NCBI RefSeq assembly: GCF_001540865.1
Contig: NC_033627.1
Location: 754,432-818,431 of the forward strand
From: Ananas comosus
Taxonomy: Eukaryota; Streptophyta; Magnoliopsida; Poales; Bromeliaceae
DNA length: 64,000 nt
Reading direction: 5' to 3'
The translations under genes were made by a program, and so were the position numbers. A model generated the notes under the pieces. That model saw only the letters and a program-made list of their open reading frames with translations. It did not search any database and was not told the origin of the DNA. Shown in pieces: positions 11,795-24,473 of the stretch. Numbering within the stretch: position 1 is the first letter of the stretch; every line of letters starts with the position of its first letter.

Positions 11795-12200
11795 CTTCCT
11801 CTTCTTCTTCTTCTTCTTCTTCTTGTGGAATTAGGGGGGGATGGGAAAGTAATTAGGATGGTATGTGCAAAGCTCAAAGTGGGTTTAATAGCATGTGGGG
11901 AAAAGTGTTGGCGGGAAAAAGATAGAGCCGGGAAACAGGGATGAAGAAGAATTGGGCCGGAATCTAAATTAGGCTTCTTTGTTTAAAGCCCAATTAAGGT
12001 AAACCATTTAGTATTGTAAAGACGACCCGGCCCAATAGTGATTAGCAACTCTATTTGGTAACGAATTAGACGCCGTTCGATCGCCAATGTTCCTGTTCCA
12101 CGACCGTCCAATCCGAGCTCTTTAAAACCTAGACCTTCTCTCTCTTCTCCTTCATCGTCGTCTTCCTCCATTGCTAGAGAGAGAGAGAGAGAGGAGGGCC
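11795..12200. promoter_or_regulatory. Bidirectional promoter region between the X8 gene and CTU2
   Basis: The two start codons are 406 bases apart and point outward. The gap holds two site II-type words, TGGGCC (11953-11958) and GGCCCA (12029-12034), a CTT microsatellite next to the X8 start and a GA repeat just before the CTU2 start. No clear TATA box is seen on the CTU2 side. Site II elements are known in promoters of growth and translation genes. Confidence 0.55.
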
Positions 12201-15200
12201 ATGGCGTCGTGTGGGGGCACGTGCGACTTCAACTGTGGCTCGAAGGAGGTGGAGGAGGAAACGCGGGAGAGGGTCGGACGCATATCCCTCGCCGCGGCCT
12301 CTGCCGCTGCGAACGCGGCGCGGTGCTCGAAGTGCGGCGATGGGGACGCGCGGGAGGGTTGCAACGGGGCTTGCACTGCGTGCTTCCGCGCTTACCTCTT
12401 CGGCAAGTTTAAGCTTGCAGTCACCTCCAACGCCATGATCGCGCCCACCGATAACCTTCTCGTCGCCTTCTCCGGGGGCCCCGCTTCTAGGTACTCATTC
12501 CCCCTTATTTTCCTGCTGATTTAGGTTAACTTTTTTCGAGTTAAACTTTTATTGGAAATATTTACTTTAAATCAATTGGTATCGTCGTTGTTTGCTCTCT
12601 AATTTGTGCGTTTTTGCGTGCAAAACTGATACGATGATTAGGGGCGTAATTGAAGATTCATCTGCAGAGACCTATAAACAAAAAATGAAAAAAAAAAGGA
12701 GAATGGCGAATTACTATAATGAATTAACTAATGCGAATCTATCATTACTGATATAAAATGTATTTTTTTTTAATATATGAGCAACATAACACCATAGAAA
12801 TGATTATACTCTATTTTACCAGTTACTCTTGCTAGAAGTGATATAGTTATATGTTTAAATTGGAAAGCTGTTGTTTTGATACATCATAAACAGAAAAATA
12901 GAAGTATGAAGAAGAAACTGGCCTATCCAAATAAAAATCTATTGAAATCAAGTGCGAGTACATTGATTGAAAAGATGCGTAGAGCAACTAACATTGATGT
13001 TCTACTCGGCACCATCGTTTCATACAGTTTTGGATCTGGACCACCCTTATAAGTACGGTCTTTTCATCTCGGGCAGGCTGTGTCAGTGCATTTTGCATGT
13101 TTTTTGATCTGTGAGGGCTAGCCCTATATATAATAAACAGTTATTTGTTGACTACCCCTTATTTGATGGTTTCTGTTCTCTTTTTGCGATTAATACCAAA
13201 ATGGTGGTATTTACATATGTTAAACATTGGCTGCATCTGCCAGATTGCAAGTCACTGTACTAGTTTATTTTCTATTCCACTAAGATAAACTTAATGTGCG
13301 TAAATCTATTTCTTACTGAGAAATTATACGTTACAGAGTAGCTCTACAGTTCATTCATGAGATGCAGTCCAAACTAGTGAAGAGCTGGGATGCTAGTAAT
13401 TCACAAGCTTTACCAGTTTTTGGTGTTGGTGTTGCTTTTATTGACGAGAGCATTTTCTCTCTCAAGCAATCACACGAAATTGAAAAGGCAATTGAAAATG
13501 TTCAGTTGATTGTGTCAAGTATTTCATCTGTCTATAAGGGGATTCATATTAAACCTATTGAGAACATTTGTTCCTCGGATTCAAAGGATGGACGAAGCAG
13601 ATTGAGTGAGTTACTGGATATGATTACTGATAACACTGGGAAAGAAGATTTTCTGCAATATTTGCGCATGCTTTCTTTACAAAAGGTCTTTTACCTCTCA
13701 CTGATCTTATTTATCGATAGGAAAGGGTGCCGTTCGAGTTTTCTCACTCTGTATTGTCTTAGATGCCCTCCAGATTGCTCTTGAAAATGGATATAGCAAA
13801 CTAATATTGGGATCATGCACTTCAGCAATAGCGTGCCACGTAATTTCTGCAACCGTGAAGGTTTGATACAATACTTGCTCTACTCTAGTTATCACATTAT
13901 TTGACCTTCAACTAATTGCTTGTTTAGTTAGGCTGGAGCTTTTGCAGAGTGTTGTTTGTGTGGAGCTGTCTGAAAGAGCACTAATAATATTTCCTATTAA
14001 AATCTTCTTTGTGGCTTCAAATTGGAGCCTTTGCTCGTAGAGACTCAAAGCTCATTTTAGTTTCCTGCCACAGTAGAAGTTTTATGCTGGTGGTTTTAGC
14101 TAAATGCTTAGTGTTTGGAAGTTTCTGAAATTTGGAGTACAACAGCTATTCGGAAGCTAGGCTAAATATGCACTTATGTCATATATGATGGAAAATCACT
14201 TAAACTAATTGTTATTTTTGACAGGGTCAAGGTTATTCTTTACCTGCTGATGTGCACTATGTTGACACGAGGTGGGAAGTCCCAGTGGTTCTTCCACTTC
14301 GCGACTGTCTTGCACAAGAGCTCAGCCTGCTCTGTCATCTTGATAGGTAAGATTTTTTTCCCCCTTCAAAATAAAAAAAAATGCTTTTATATTATTTTTT
14401 TTCCCTGACCTATTGATTGCTTAGTTTGAAGACTCAGCAGCTGCTTGATAGGCCTTCTGCTGGCATTAATGGTTTAGTTTCATCATTTGTTACTCGATTG
14501 CGGGTAAGACCATGTTTAATAACTTTCTCTTGTTGCAAATTTTGTAGCTATTTAGGGGGTGCTTATTCATATGCTTATTTAGCTGTTCGTTTATTTATTG
14601 GCAGGAAGAGAATCCTTCTAGAGAGCGCACTATAGTTAGAACAGCAGAAAAGCTTAAGCCTTTTTGTTTCAATAAGTTTTCAGCAAACGGTTATCACGAT
14701 TTCCTGCCATCACGATTACGACCCAAGTTCCAGAATGCGGACAACAGTGATTCTGTTTTATCTGAGGTTCTTTGCCCGATTTGTGGAAGTCCGCTCAGTG
14801 AAATAGAACTCCACAATATGAGGAGTACTGAGGGCGAGGCTCGAACAAGAGCTGAAATATTTTTTACTCATTGTTGTCAAAGCTGTTGTTTCCAGATTTT
14901 ACCAAATGGGGCTGCTGCTTATGAAAAGTTTTTTTCACTACTACCACAGTTGATGATGAGGAGAGTGAAGGACGGTATGCTTGCCAACCGAAGTCAGTTG
15001 AGGTGAGCGGTGAGCTGCAATTGTCTGCATCTAAATTTGTTTCATTCTTGTATCGTATATTGTCTGTGTTTTTAATTTGTTTCAGCCGGTTAAACTGTGC
15101 TCTGATTGTCTGCGTCTTAGCATGCTTCATTTTAGTAATTTTTCATCCTTTTTTGTTTTTAGAGAAGAAATCAAAGATTACCTGCTTGACGACCAAGATG

Positions 15201-15211
15201 ATGATACCTGA
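12201..15211 (+). CDS. CTU2: Cytosolic tRNA 2-thiolation protein 2 (CTU2/NCS2)
   Basis: Predicted 457-residue protein. Exons: 12201-12490, 13337-13685, 13774-13860, 14225-14346, 14425-14503, 14605-15002 and 15163-15211; all junctions are in phase. With CTU1 it transfers sulfur from URM1 to U34 of cytosolic Lys, Glu and Gln tRNAs. Supporting motifs: Cys pairs CSKCGDGD and CNGACTACF near the start; VAFSGGPASRVALQF, the degenerate PP-loop of the CTU2 branch (CTU1 has SGGKDS); LGSCTSAIACHVISATVKGQ; GYSLPADVHYVDTRWEVPVV; and a late CPICGSPLSE finger. The third exon must begin at 13774: the other good acceptor (CTTAG, to 13762) breaks the frame. The start follows a GA repeat and gives MASCGGTCDF. 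Length fits the family. Confidence 0.93.
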
Positions 15212-15898
15212 CTCTATATTCATGGTAAGCTGTATATATCTTTTGGATTTGTCACTTGCTGCTCTGATCTATCATGATAAGTGCCATATAGCATTTCATG
15301 TTATCATCCTCTGCTAACTACCTATTCTATTTATAATGACATTTACTCCACATATTTTGTTTGCAGCACAGAAAAACCAAGAGGGATAAAAGCATGAGTT
15401 GGTCTTCGTGCTGCAATACAGATTAAGCAATCCAACATATGCTCATACTGTTGATATGTACACCCAGGAATCTATAGAACAATCAGATTCCTTCTGAGGA
15501 TTAAAGATAAGATGCTAGTTCCAGGGGCCTTTACAGCTAGAAGAAGGGAAACCCACGAGAGAGGTAATCACAGTCATATTGTTTACCAAAGTGTTATCCA
15601 TCTCTCTTCTCTTTTTCTGGAAGAAGTTGTTGCTATGATGTTGTTTGTTGTTTAGGAGTTAGGGCTTGGACCAATTCCTTTTCAAATACTTGATTTATTA
15701 GCCTTAGTTATTGAGTAATATTCTTATTGAAGACCAAGGTAACATTACATCTGATAGAGAAACTTGTAAACCCAAACCGACTACGCATAACTTAAAAGAC
15801 GGAGAGCAAACCATATTGCCCAATTGTTATTAATAGTGAGTATTCGTCATCTAAAGCCTCGGCGATACTAAATTTTAATCTTCCACCATATTTAAATC
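15212..15898. other. Convergent intergenic region between CTU2 and the DUF538 gene
   Basis: This holds the CTU2 3' untranslated region (which may include another intron, as AG sites occur near 15366) and the 3' end of the DUF538 transcript. I see no further gene. Confidence 0.6.
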
Positions 15899-16327
15899 TT
15901 ACTCTCCGAGGTCAAAAGCAGACACGGCAAAGCTATCAGACAGCCCTGTGCCGGTCTTGAAGGTAATTTTTCCACTAGAAGGGTCTGCGATGTATACTTC
16001 CACCACAGTGAGCCACAGCAGGAGCTCCTTCGTCTTTACCCCCGTTATCTTCTTCAGCTTGCCCTTCTCCACAAAGGCCGTCACCTCGGTCGCATACGAC
16101 ACCACCTGCTTTATCTTCTTGAAGGTGTGCTCCTTCTTCTTCTTTTGAATTAGCCACACGAACCCAGCCTCACGGTTGTAACCAAACTCCTCCATGTCTT
16201 CTAGAGGGAACAGTCCCTTTGGGAGGTCGAGCTCTTCCAGCATCTCGACGGTCTTCTTCTTGCAGACGGCATCACCACGGACGACCTCGGCGCCTTGTCG
16301 GTAAGTCTCAATGGTTTGCGATGCCAT
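15899..16327 (-). CDS. DUF538 family protein
   Basis: Single-exon gene for 142 residues, starting MASQTIETYRQGAEVVRGDA. The family signature is clear: LPKGLFPLEDMEEFGYNRE, GFVWLIQKKKKEHTFKKI, then VSYATEVTAFVEKGKL and LLLWLTVVEVYI. The ending SDSFAVSAFDLGE is also typical. There is no signal peptide, so this is the short cytosolic-like branch. DUF538 is plant-specific and stress-linked in some reports; its biochemical function is not established and I do not assign one. A TATAAATA box on the minus strand (16446-16439) is about 115 bases before the start. The gene converges on CTU2. Confidence 0.9.
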   Translation of the reverse strand: MASQTIETYRQGAEVVRGDAVCKKKTVEMLEELDLPKGLFPLEDMEEFGYNREAGFVWLIQKKKKEHTFKKIKQVVSYATEVTAFVEKGKLKKITGVKTKELLLWLTVVEVYIADPSSGKITFKTGTGLSDSFAVSAFDLGE

Positions 16328-16438
16328 TTTTTTTGGCTGTTTTTTGTGTTAGAGGTAGAAGGGACTGGTAGATTTAAGTTAAAGAAGATAGAAGGCTAAG
16401 AGTAGTGGGTTGTGGGAGGTTTTGGGAGGAGAAGAGAG

Positions 16439-16446
16439 TATTTATA
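16439..16446 (-). promoter_or_regulatory. TATA box of the DUF538 gene
   Basis: TATAAATA read on the minus strand, about 112 bases upstream of the DUF538 start codon. Position and sequence suit a core promoter. Confidence 0.55.
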
Positions 16447-17177
16447 GAAAGAGTAGTAGCGTATTAGCCATGGCCAAAGGAATGGTCTCATATTTTAGGT
16501 CAAATTGTTGCTTTCAACTAAATTCTTAGATGGAGTTGGTCTTTGGTCACATATTATAACCTGTTGATGACTACTATGTATGCGTCTAACTAAGAAGGGG
16601 AAAATCAATAGAAATGGTCATATAACGGTTTTCATTCATTAATTATTCGGAGAACAAAAACACAAGGGACAAACATGGTCAAAGTAAACCGGCCGACAAA
16701 CAAGGACGCAGATGGGAGTATTTAGTTTCAATCAGGAAGGAGCATTGGAACCATCAATTTGGGTTGTTTACGCTACTTGATAACTTGGATCCTCCGTCAA
16801 TAGGTAATAGTTATTGAATAATGATTGTTGATGATAGATTTGAACTTCCATTTAAGAAAAATTGACAAATAAATATTGAAAAAAAAAAAGGAGGGGAATT
16901 TTTCATATATACTACTGGGGCACTGAATTGATGATTTTTAGATTTTGCAGTGTTTTTATAGAAAAATAAGGAGGTTTTGTAGTGTTTTGTGTACACACTC
17001 ATCTATGTGGCCTTATGCTCATCCCATCTTCTCCCCGTTAGATGATTTACTTGTTTGGTTTTTTTTCTTTTTGTTTGGTATGTTTTGGGGAGGATCCTCG
17101 TGGGCCACGTGGTACGCTCCTAACAATCCTGTTGGAAGTGGGAGCCCAGCCCAGGCCCGCTTACCCTGGAACTGTCC

Positions 17178-17212
<35 letters not shown>

Positions 17213-18174
17213 CTGGTCTCGTAGAAGTTTGTTATTGACTAGGTAGAGTTCTAGAAGCTGTACTAGCTTGAATTCCTTGGTCATAATTCATGCCTGAGAA
17301 ATAATCAGGCCCCATAAACTATCTTACCAAAGCCAAACCTTTTCCAATCTGCCATGCTGGGGCTAATTAAGGCACGCTGGGATGGGTCTGCTGTGCCGTC
17401 GTAGATAACTAATCAGAGCACTTATATTTACTAATAACTATGTTGCTGGTGCTAAATATAAAGCAATGCGCTAAACAACATACTTATGTGGCATGCATGA
17501 ATTATTTTGTTCAGTATCGTTTTGTTTTTGTAAGGATCATGCAGTAAACGGATAGTATGGTGTATGATTAGTTGTGTAGAATGAAATGTTATATTCAGTC
17601 TCTAGATCATTCTTTTTAGATAAGATTAATATGTTTATGCGTGAAAGCCAAGCACTTTGTAGGAGATTTAGAAGACAAATTTAGATTGCCATCATAAAGG
17701 AAAATTTATGTGACGTTTGGGACAGTGTCGAAGGTCTTGAGTTGTAAATATACAGACACATGGCATCTCGAACCCAAGCCTTTAGATTGCCGGTCATGCT
17801 TCTTACTATTTGGTACCGGGCATCTTTTTCGGACACCCAACCTGTCTCCTTATGCTTTGTTTGGATGTATGAATATATTATTCATCATATATTTTTTACA
17901 TATTTAAAAAATTTATAGTATTTAATAGGTGAGAAGTATGATGCAGTGTTTACGAGGGTATACCTATATTCGATATTCAAATTATTGTTATATTTTTTTG
18001 AAATGAGATAAATCAATCAGGTTGTGAGTGAAATAGTTTTGAAACTATCCAGTGTAGAGACTTATTGTAGTGTCCCTCTCCTTGGTTTTTGAGGGAGCAT
18101 GGAAAAAAGCCTCTTTCCGTTTCGTGAAAGAAAGGCAATTTGCGAGAATCGGCGGGGACCATAAAAAGTAAACA
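16447..18174. other. Intergenic region with a long T run
   Basis: No supported gene. A short GC-richer segment (about 17085-17180) runs into a T run of over 30 bases (17181-17212). Open frames here have no family features. Confidence 0.55.
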
Positions 18175-18338
18175 CAGGTGAGGATGGGGCCGGGGGCCTC
18201 GCCCCGACGAGGCAACGTGTGCGGAGGGGCGAGTGCGAAAGCGGAGCCGTATCGGACCATTCGCCCGCGGCCACGCACTCGACTCGGCTCGGCTCGCACA
18301 TCCTGGTCAAACCTAGGGACCCCCTCCCCCCCACTGGA

Positions 18339-18340
<2 letters not shown>
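18175..18340. other. GC-rich island in AT-rich intergenic DNA
   Basis: About 165 bases of strongly GC-rich sequence with many CG dinucleotides, for example GGGGCCGGGGGCCTCGCC and CGACTCGGCTCGGCTCGC. It lies directly before a CT microsatellite and is unlike both flanks. No domain can be read in any frame. It could be a promoter or first exon of an unrecognised transcript, or a transposon fragment. Confidence 0.4.

Positions 18341-18341
<1 letters not shown>

Positions 18342-18389
<48 letters not shown>
18342..18389. repeat. (CT)n microsatellite
   Basis: An uninterrupted CT run of about 48 bases next to the GC-rich island. Open frames with poly-Ser-Leu or poly-Arg-Glu across it are artefacts of the repeat. 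Confidence 0.9.
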
Positions 18390-18391
<2 letters not shown>

Positions 18392-21345
18392 TCTTTGGTA
18401 GTTTGAGGTCCCGACCTTTTGAAGTGGATAAAACAAAATTTCCATGTTATTCATCATAAGCCCCTTTCAAGTCCCTCTACTATCTTGATATTGAGACTTC
18501 GTCCCTGCAGTTCGGATTAATTATCTAAAAAAATTCTTTTTGGTTTCTGTGATTTCACAACCGACGACAAATACTGAATATGGCAATATCAATTCTATAA
18601 ATTTTTTTAGATAAATTAAGAAAATATGTCAAATGTAATATTCGTACATTTTAATCTTTAAAGCTTATAGCGTGTCATGCTTTTACTTCGCGACTGCTAC
18701 AATATTCTGAACATTTCGTGATAAGATTTTTCGTCCTTTATTGAAACTACTGTTCTTTTTTTTTTTTTAATGAATTCATCGTTTTACAACTTTCTGTGAA
18801 ATTTATGGTTTATTAGAGTTTGATCAAGTCATAAATAAAAATGTTATTTTATGATAATTTTTTTTAACTGCTAGGACTCAAATGCAATGCAAGGTATATG
18901 AATGTTTAGGGAAGTTTACCATATAAAAGCCTTATTGACGCTATTGGATGATTTTGAGATGCTTCACAAAAGGCTGGTCATTTTGTCTCCCAATGCGGCA
19001 CTATCTTTGCCAAGCATATGCCATAGCAATTTGAAATCAGTTGTCATCCTAATATGAGCTACATGGCTTTTCGAAGAACTTCTCTCAGCAACAAAATATA
19101 CATAATTAGGATATTTGACAAATAAATAGTTAGTATTGTCAGTGAATATGAATATCCCAACTTCTATATGAATGGAACGATCAAATCTAAATACTTTTTG
19201 CTTTTATTGCTGAAACAAAATAAAAAAATGCAACAGAGTCGGTTCTGGTTTTCCGAGGAGGGACATGTTCGTCTTCCTTTAACACGCTCACACTTTCCGC
19301 TCAAGGTTGAACCCAATTCCATTTAAAAAGTAAGAAGCAAAATTGCAAAACCCAGTCACAACAAAGTCCGATGAACTAGATCCATGTTAAAATTTGGTCT
19401 CATTAAGTACATAGGTATAATATCTAGTATTTCGTGTATGTATGGGCTTCAATCGGACTATGACTTGTGGGCGTAGTATACTTCTCTCTATTCATCACTA
19501 TATGTATATATATGAATAATATATAAATATATAAACCTGGTTGCTTCAATGGAACAAGCAAAGGGCCGATGTGTCTCCAACTGCAAGTGTGCATTGAAAC
19601 AGTCACCCTTCTTTTCTGAGTATGGAGGACCCATTGACACGACCAATCACACATATAAGTTGTACCCCACCTTGGGACTTGGGAGTACCCCTTCATTTGT
19701 TGAGGGGTTGATGATGAGAATTATTACTGCGTGCACCATGTTCTATACACCAGGGGTTCTGCGGAACTCTTTAACTTAAAAGAGTTCTTAAGAATCTAAA
19801 TTCAAATCATTTGTTACATTAAGATTTGTTTAAAATTATTTTATATTAGATTCGATCTTTTAGATAAAAATTTTACGGCTATATGATGTGCACATAATAT
19901 ATATTTTTAAAGCTTATGCATTTAGAGGTTATGAATCAAAAATATCTAAATTTATTGGAGTTGGAGTTTTGGGAACCCTGAGGTATAGGACAAAAGAGAG
20001 GGATGGTTCATTGCCTTGTCCGTCCTTGTTTACAAACATTTAAGAAGGGGAATGGTAGATAGATGGAAGTTAAATGAGAAAGCGAAGGAAACAATGTTGT
20101 GGGCTTGGGGTTCTGACATTTTCCACATGGCTTTGGCAATTGCACATTCAACATTTGGACTCCCTTTATTTCTCTCTTTCTATTTCCAGTGCTGCTTCTC
20201 TCCAATGCATCAAACTTGCAAGCTTGTTCCCAATGCACATGCCTGCAGGGTTAGGTCTCTTCAAATTCAAAGATCTAGTGAGTTTTGAGCAGCGCTTTTC
20301 AAAGAAGCATTATGTTAAATAAATAAATCAAAGTTTTTATAATGGTATACTACGCCAGAAGGTGATTTCGTATTGTCGATCCGTTAGGCTCCTTGAGCCT
20401 GATAGAGACAAGTGCAGGTCCATCTTTCATTAGCTTTATTAAGTTCAACCAGACCTATAGTGAGATTAATTTATATATACGTGTAGGCTTGGTTCAAAAT
20501 TTTCATAGGTTCGGTAGAGAGCTTTTTGAAACGTAAGGAGGAGGCTGTGCTGGGTATTAGAAAAGCATACACCCTAAATTATGCAGCTGTGTGTTCATGG
20601 TCCAACATTGGCACCCATTGTCATTTGTGTGGGGACATCGTTAATTACTCCTTTTTATACTTTTCCAACTCTCCCATCATTGAAATATAACTTGATTAAC
20701 ACTGACAGTGACTTAACACCATATCTAAGGAATTTAAGCGGTTGTTTATTATCATCTAATCGTATACAGGGATAGAAAAAGAAAATTTCAGAAACAAATA
20801 AACCAATTATAACATTACTTTTTTTTTTTTCCAGAATCTATTCTTTTAAACAATAATAAGAATGGTGAAAACTCAACTATTTATCACTATTAAAAAATAA
20901 AAAAAGATTGGTCAACTAGGGCACTTACGAGAAATCAGGTTTTAGCAGATATGAAACCTTATTTTTAATATTGTTAGTACAAGACAAATTCCATTAAGTG
21001 TCCCCTTTATTGTACTAACAATACTTTATTAGATAAGTATCTCTTGCAGCTAAAACGTAAACTTCTCATGCATGACAAGCGTCCTTGCTCAGTGCTTATA
21101 ATACACACACCATCAAATGTATACGTTGAATGTTCGAACCAAAAATAATCATTGAGCTAGCCCAGTAGTTTCTATCATGCATTATTGTTCTTAAGGTTAG
21201 AGGGTCATCTGAAATAGAATTAGTTGGCGAAATATGATATTAATGCTTTCCTTAAGTTTTGACTGTATAAGATTCAGAATTAGATCTTCTAATTTTGAGG
21301 TCCAAATCTTTTTTATACCTTCTTATCATTTTTTTTTTTCTTTTC
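18390..21345. other. Intergenic region upstream of the cyclin genes
   Basis: AT-rich, with no recognised coding or RNA gene. Two overlapping short open frames near 20016-20322 and one at 19549-19779 have no family similarity that I can see. I looked for well-known conserved miRNA words here and found none. Confidence 0.5.
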
Positions 21346-21825
21346 TCTTATTGGACCAGCGTTCTATACAAAATTATTGCTGCTGAATACAGAAACAAGA
21401 GCAGCTTCAAACATACCTTAATAAGAGGAGAGAGCTCAGATACCTCCCCCCCTCTCTCTATCTCTCTGTCTCTCTCCAACGGCTGGGGCCAAACTCAGCC
21501 CAAAAAAACTCTCCTTCCCCGCTATATCTGCGCCTCCCCACCCTCCCTGGCCCGTAATCTTCGTATCCATCCAAATCCCATTTCCTTTTCCTTCTTTCTT
21601 TTTTTTTTTTTGGTTTTCTCTTTTTCCTACTTGGTTCTTTTTCTGGTCAAATAATCGAGCTCCCCTTTCCCTTCGCTTCCATCAAGCATTAGCATCAGCA
21701 CCGGTAGAAGTAACATTGATATACTACTATTAGAACAAGAATATAACTATAGCAACAACAAAGGGAGAGAGAGAGAGAAAACCCACAAGTGCAAAAAAAA
21801 AAAAATAAAAAAAATAAAAATCCCA

Positions 21826-23371
21826 ATGGAGGCCTCGGGTTGCTCTGTTTCCATCTCCACTCTCATCTGTGAAGAAGACGGCGCCGATTTGGAAGCCGAT
21901 GACGACTCCAACGAAGACGGGGAGCTCTTCCTCCTATTAAAAGAGCAACCTTTATCCCAAAGCGATGAGGAGTACGTGGAGAAGTTGATCTCCAAAGAGA
22001 CCAACTTGAACATCGCAAGCCGCTGCTGTTCTCCCTCTTCTTGTGATGAAGCCCCTTCGATGCTATCCCAGGATTGGTTCGTAGCATCACGCATCGATTC
22101 CATCCGATGGATTCTAAGGGTGAGTCCCCTCAAAATCCAATCTTTTTGAGGTTTAAAAACCCAATCTTTAGTGCCCAATACTTGTTTTTATGAGTTTGTG
22201 CTTATTTCGGTTTCATCTAGACAAGGGCCTGCTTTGGATTCAGCTATAAAACTGCTTATTTGGCAATCAGTTTCTTCGATCGCTTCTGTCTCCGGCGAAC
22301 CATTGAAGTAAGCTGATCCATGAAGCTCTTCTATTTAGTTGTGTAGTTCCGTCTCTTTTATTGGATCCTTTGCCCTTTTGATTGATAACTTCACTAATTG
22401 GCATTCATTAGAAGGAGAAATCATGGGCTATTCAATTGTTATCGATCGCGTGCTTGTCGTTGGCGGCGAAGATCGAAGAGGAAAGGGCCCCCTTACTTTC
22501 GGAGTATCGGATAGAAGAGCATGCGTTTAGGAGCAATGCAATATTAAGAATGGAGCTTCTTGTGTTGAGCACATTGGAATGGCGCGCGATCGGGGTTACT
22601 CCGTTCGATTATCTGAGCTACTTCGTGAATAAGTTTCAATGCAGGGATGGATCAAAGCATTCGATCCACGAAGCCGTTGGATTCATTTTTGCAATCATTG
22701 AAGGTTGATCACAAGCAATGAGCATATAATGTTTCCTTGCTCTTTTCCTTTTAGTGTTGGAAAAAAAAAAAGGGAAAAAAAAACTTCTTTTCTGATTCTG
22801 ATAAGAGATATTTTTATTGAATTAGTGGGTTTTTTTAGCGTGGTATTTATATATGTTTTTTTGTCATATTTGTCGTGCTGTGTTTGCAGTGATTAGTATA
22901 CTGGATTATAGGCCCTCCACTATAGCTGCAGCTGCCATATTAGCTGCATCCAATGAAGGATTGACAAAGGAATTAGTGGAATCTAAGATGGCCACTCTCT
23001 CTCTATGTGGGTCCTTAGACAAGGTAACTCATTTCATTTGTGACTAATTCATTTTCTCTGTTTTACTGAAGAGTGCAGAAGCAAATAGTGAGGGAAAGGT
23101 TAATAAGCAGTAAAAGATGATGATTTTTTTTTTTTTTTTCACTTTGAAGTGAGAAGTAAATAATTCTTCATTTCAGGAGCATGTGTATGCTTGCTATAAT
23201 GCAATGAATCAGGAGTCAAAGAAGAAGCACAAGGAATCAAGGAGATTGGATTCTTCAGACTTATCAGAAAATTGCACAAGTGTTACTCATGTAATTGATC
23301 TGACAGATACTGCTTCTTTTACCTCCACAAGCAATAAGAGGAGAAGGCTACAATTACCCAACATTAATTGA
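21826..23371 (+). CDS. CYCD5: D-type cyclin, CYCD5-like, copy 1
   Basis: Predicted 333-residue D-type cyclin. Exons: 21826-22119, 22221-22307, 22412-22703, 22890-23023 and 23177-23371. It should bind CDKA and phosphorylate the retinoblastoma-related protein to promote S-phase entry. The Rb-binding motif LxCxE is present as LICEE (13-17). The cyclin box starts near 80 with SQDWFVASRIDSIRWILRTR and continues KTAYLAISFFDRFCLRR, then SWAIQLLSIACLSLAAKIEE. The second cyclin fold includes LLVLSTLEWRAIGVTPFDYL and ILDYRPSTIAAAAILAA. The tail is short and basic (SNKRRRLQLPNIN). Assignment to CYCD5 rather than CYCD2/4 rests on the short protein and the box wording and is less sure than the D-type call. 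It differs from copy 2 in one residue that I can see (Leu in TNLNIAS). Confidence 0.92.
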
Positions 23372-24114
23372 GGTCCATTGGTTTGATTTGGTTTTCCTAT
23401 TTTACTAAAAACTATTGTTAAATACCCATTCCCTCTTCTTCTTTTTTTCCCTATATTTTCTGACCAAATTACTGGCTTGGGGCTTCTTTTTTTTTTTTTT
23501 TTTATTTTCCCTTCATTTTAATTGAGTGCACTGTGAAAATTGTGTTTGGCTTTGGAACTGTTGAGAAGATACTGGAAAGGAGGAAAGGTTAAAGGGTGAA
23601 ACTTTACTCATAGTAAAAAAGTTGACTGCAACACAAGAAAGCTCATAGGAGAGGGACCCTCAAGAGGCCAATGAAGACTCTTTTGTGTACAGTGCTGGAA
23701 ACTTGCCTCTTCTGGGTTCAAAATTCATTCATGGATCTATTTTTGTCTATTGTGGGTGTGGGTCTTATTGGGGTCATTGGAGAATGGAGATTGCAACTAG
23801 TCTTTGATGTGGAGCTTGTATTGCAGCCCTGTAGCTTGTCCATTTTCAGTGGTGCTCTTTCTCTGAGCACTTGAGAGAAAGGCTGTAAAGCAGTGAGATT
23901 GTGGGTGATTCAGTACATTTGTGTTTGCTTGCATTGGCCTGGTTTTAAAGAGGTGAGTGGATGTAATTGGATTGGTTTGATTTTTTTTTTTTTTTTTTTT
24001 TTTTTCTTATTGGACCAGCGTTCTATACAAAATTATTGCTGCTGAATACAGAAACAAGAGCAGCTTCATACATACCTTAATAAGAGGAGAGAGCTCAGAT
24101 ACCTCCCCCCCTCT

Positions 24115-24160
24115 CTCTATCTCTCTGTCTCTCTCTCTCTCTCTCCCTCTCTCTCTCTCC
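24115..24160 (+). repeat. CT microsatellite in the copy 2 cyclin leader
   Basis: Copy 2 has a longer CT tract than the equivalent place in copy 1 (about 21450-21478): copy 1 goes straight from CTGTCTCTCTCC to the conserved AACGGCTGG, while copy 2 has an extra 20 or so bases of CT in between. The tract lies in the probable 5' leader. Confidence 0.8.
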
Positions 24161-24473
24161 AACGGCTGGGGCCAAACTCAGCCCAAAAAAACTCTCCTTC
24201 CCCGCTATATCTGCGCCTCCCTACCCTCCCTGGCCCGTAATCTTCGTATCCATCCAAATCCCATTTTTTTTTTTTTTTTTTTTGGTTTTCTCTTTTTCAT
24301 ACTTGGTTCTTTTTCTCCACACGTAATCGAGCTCCCCTTTCCCTTCACTTCCATCAAGCATTAGCATCAGCACCGGTTGAAGTAACATTGATATACTACT
24401 ATTAGAACAAGAATATAACTATAGCAACAACAAAGGGAGAGAGAGAAAACCCAAAAAAAAAAAAAAATTCCCA

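Noticed and set aside
13686..13784. CTU2 exon 2 read through to residue 140
   Set aside because: The frame runs into an intron. Splicing at 13685/13774 gives LQKIALENGYSKL, as expected for the family.
18178..18459. Reading frames with poly-Ser-Leu or poly-Arg-Glu
   Set aside because: They are the CT microsatellite read in different frames.
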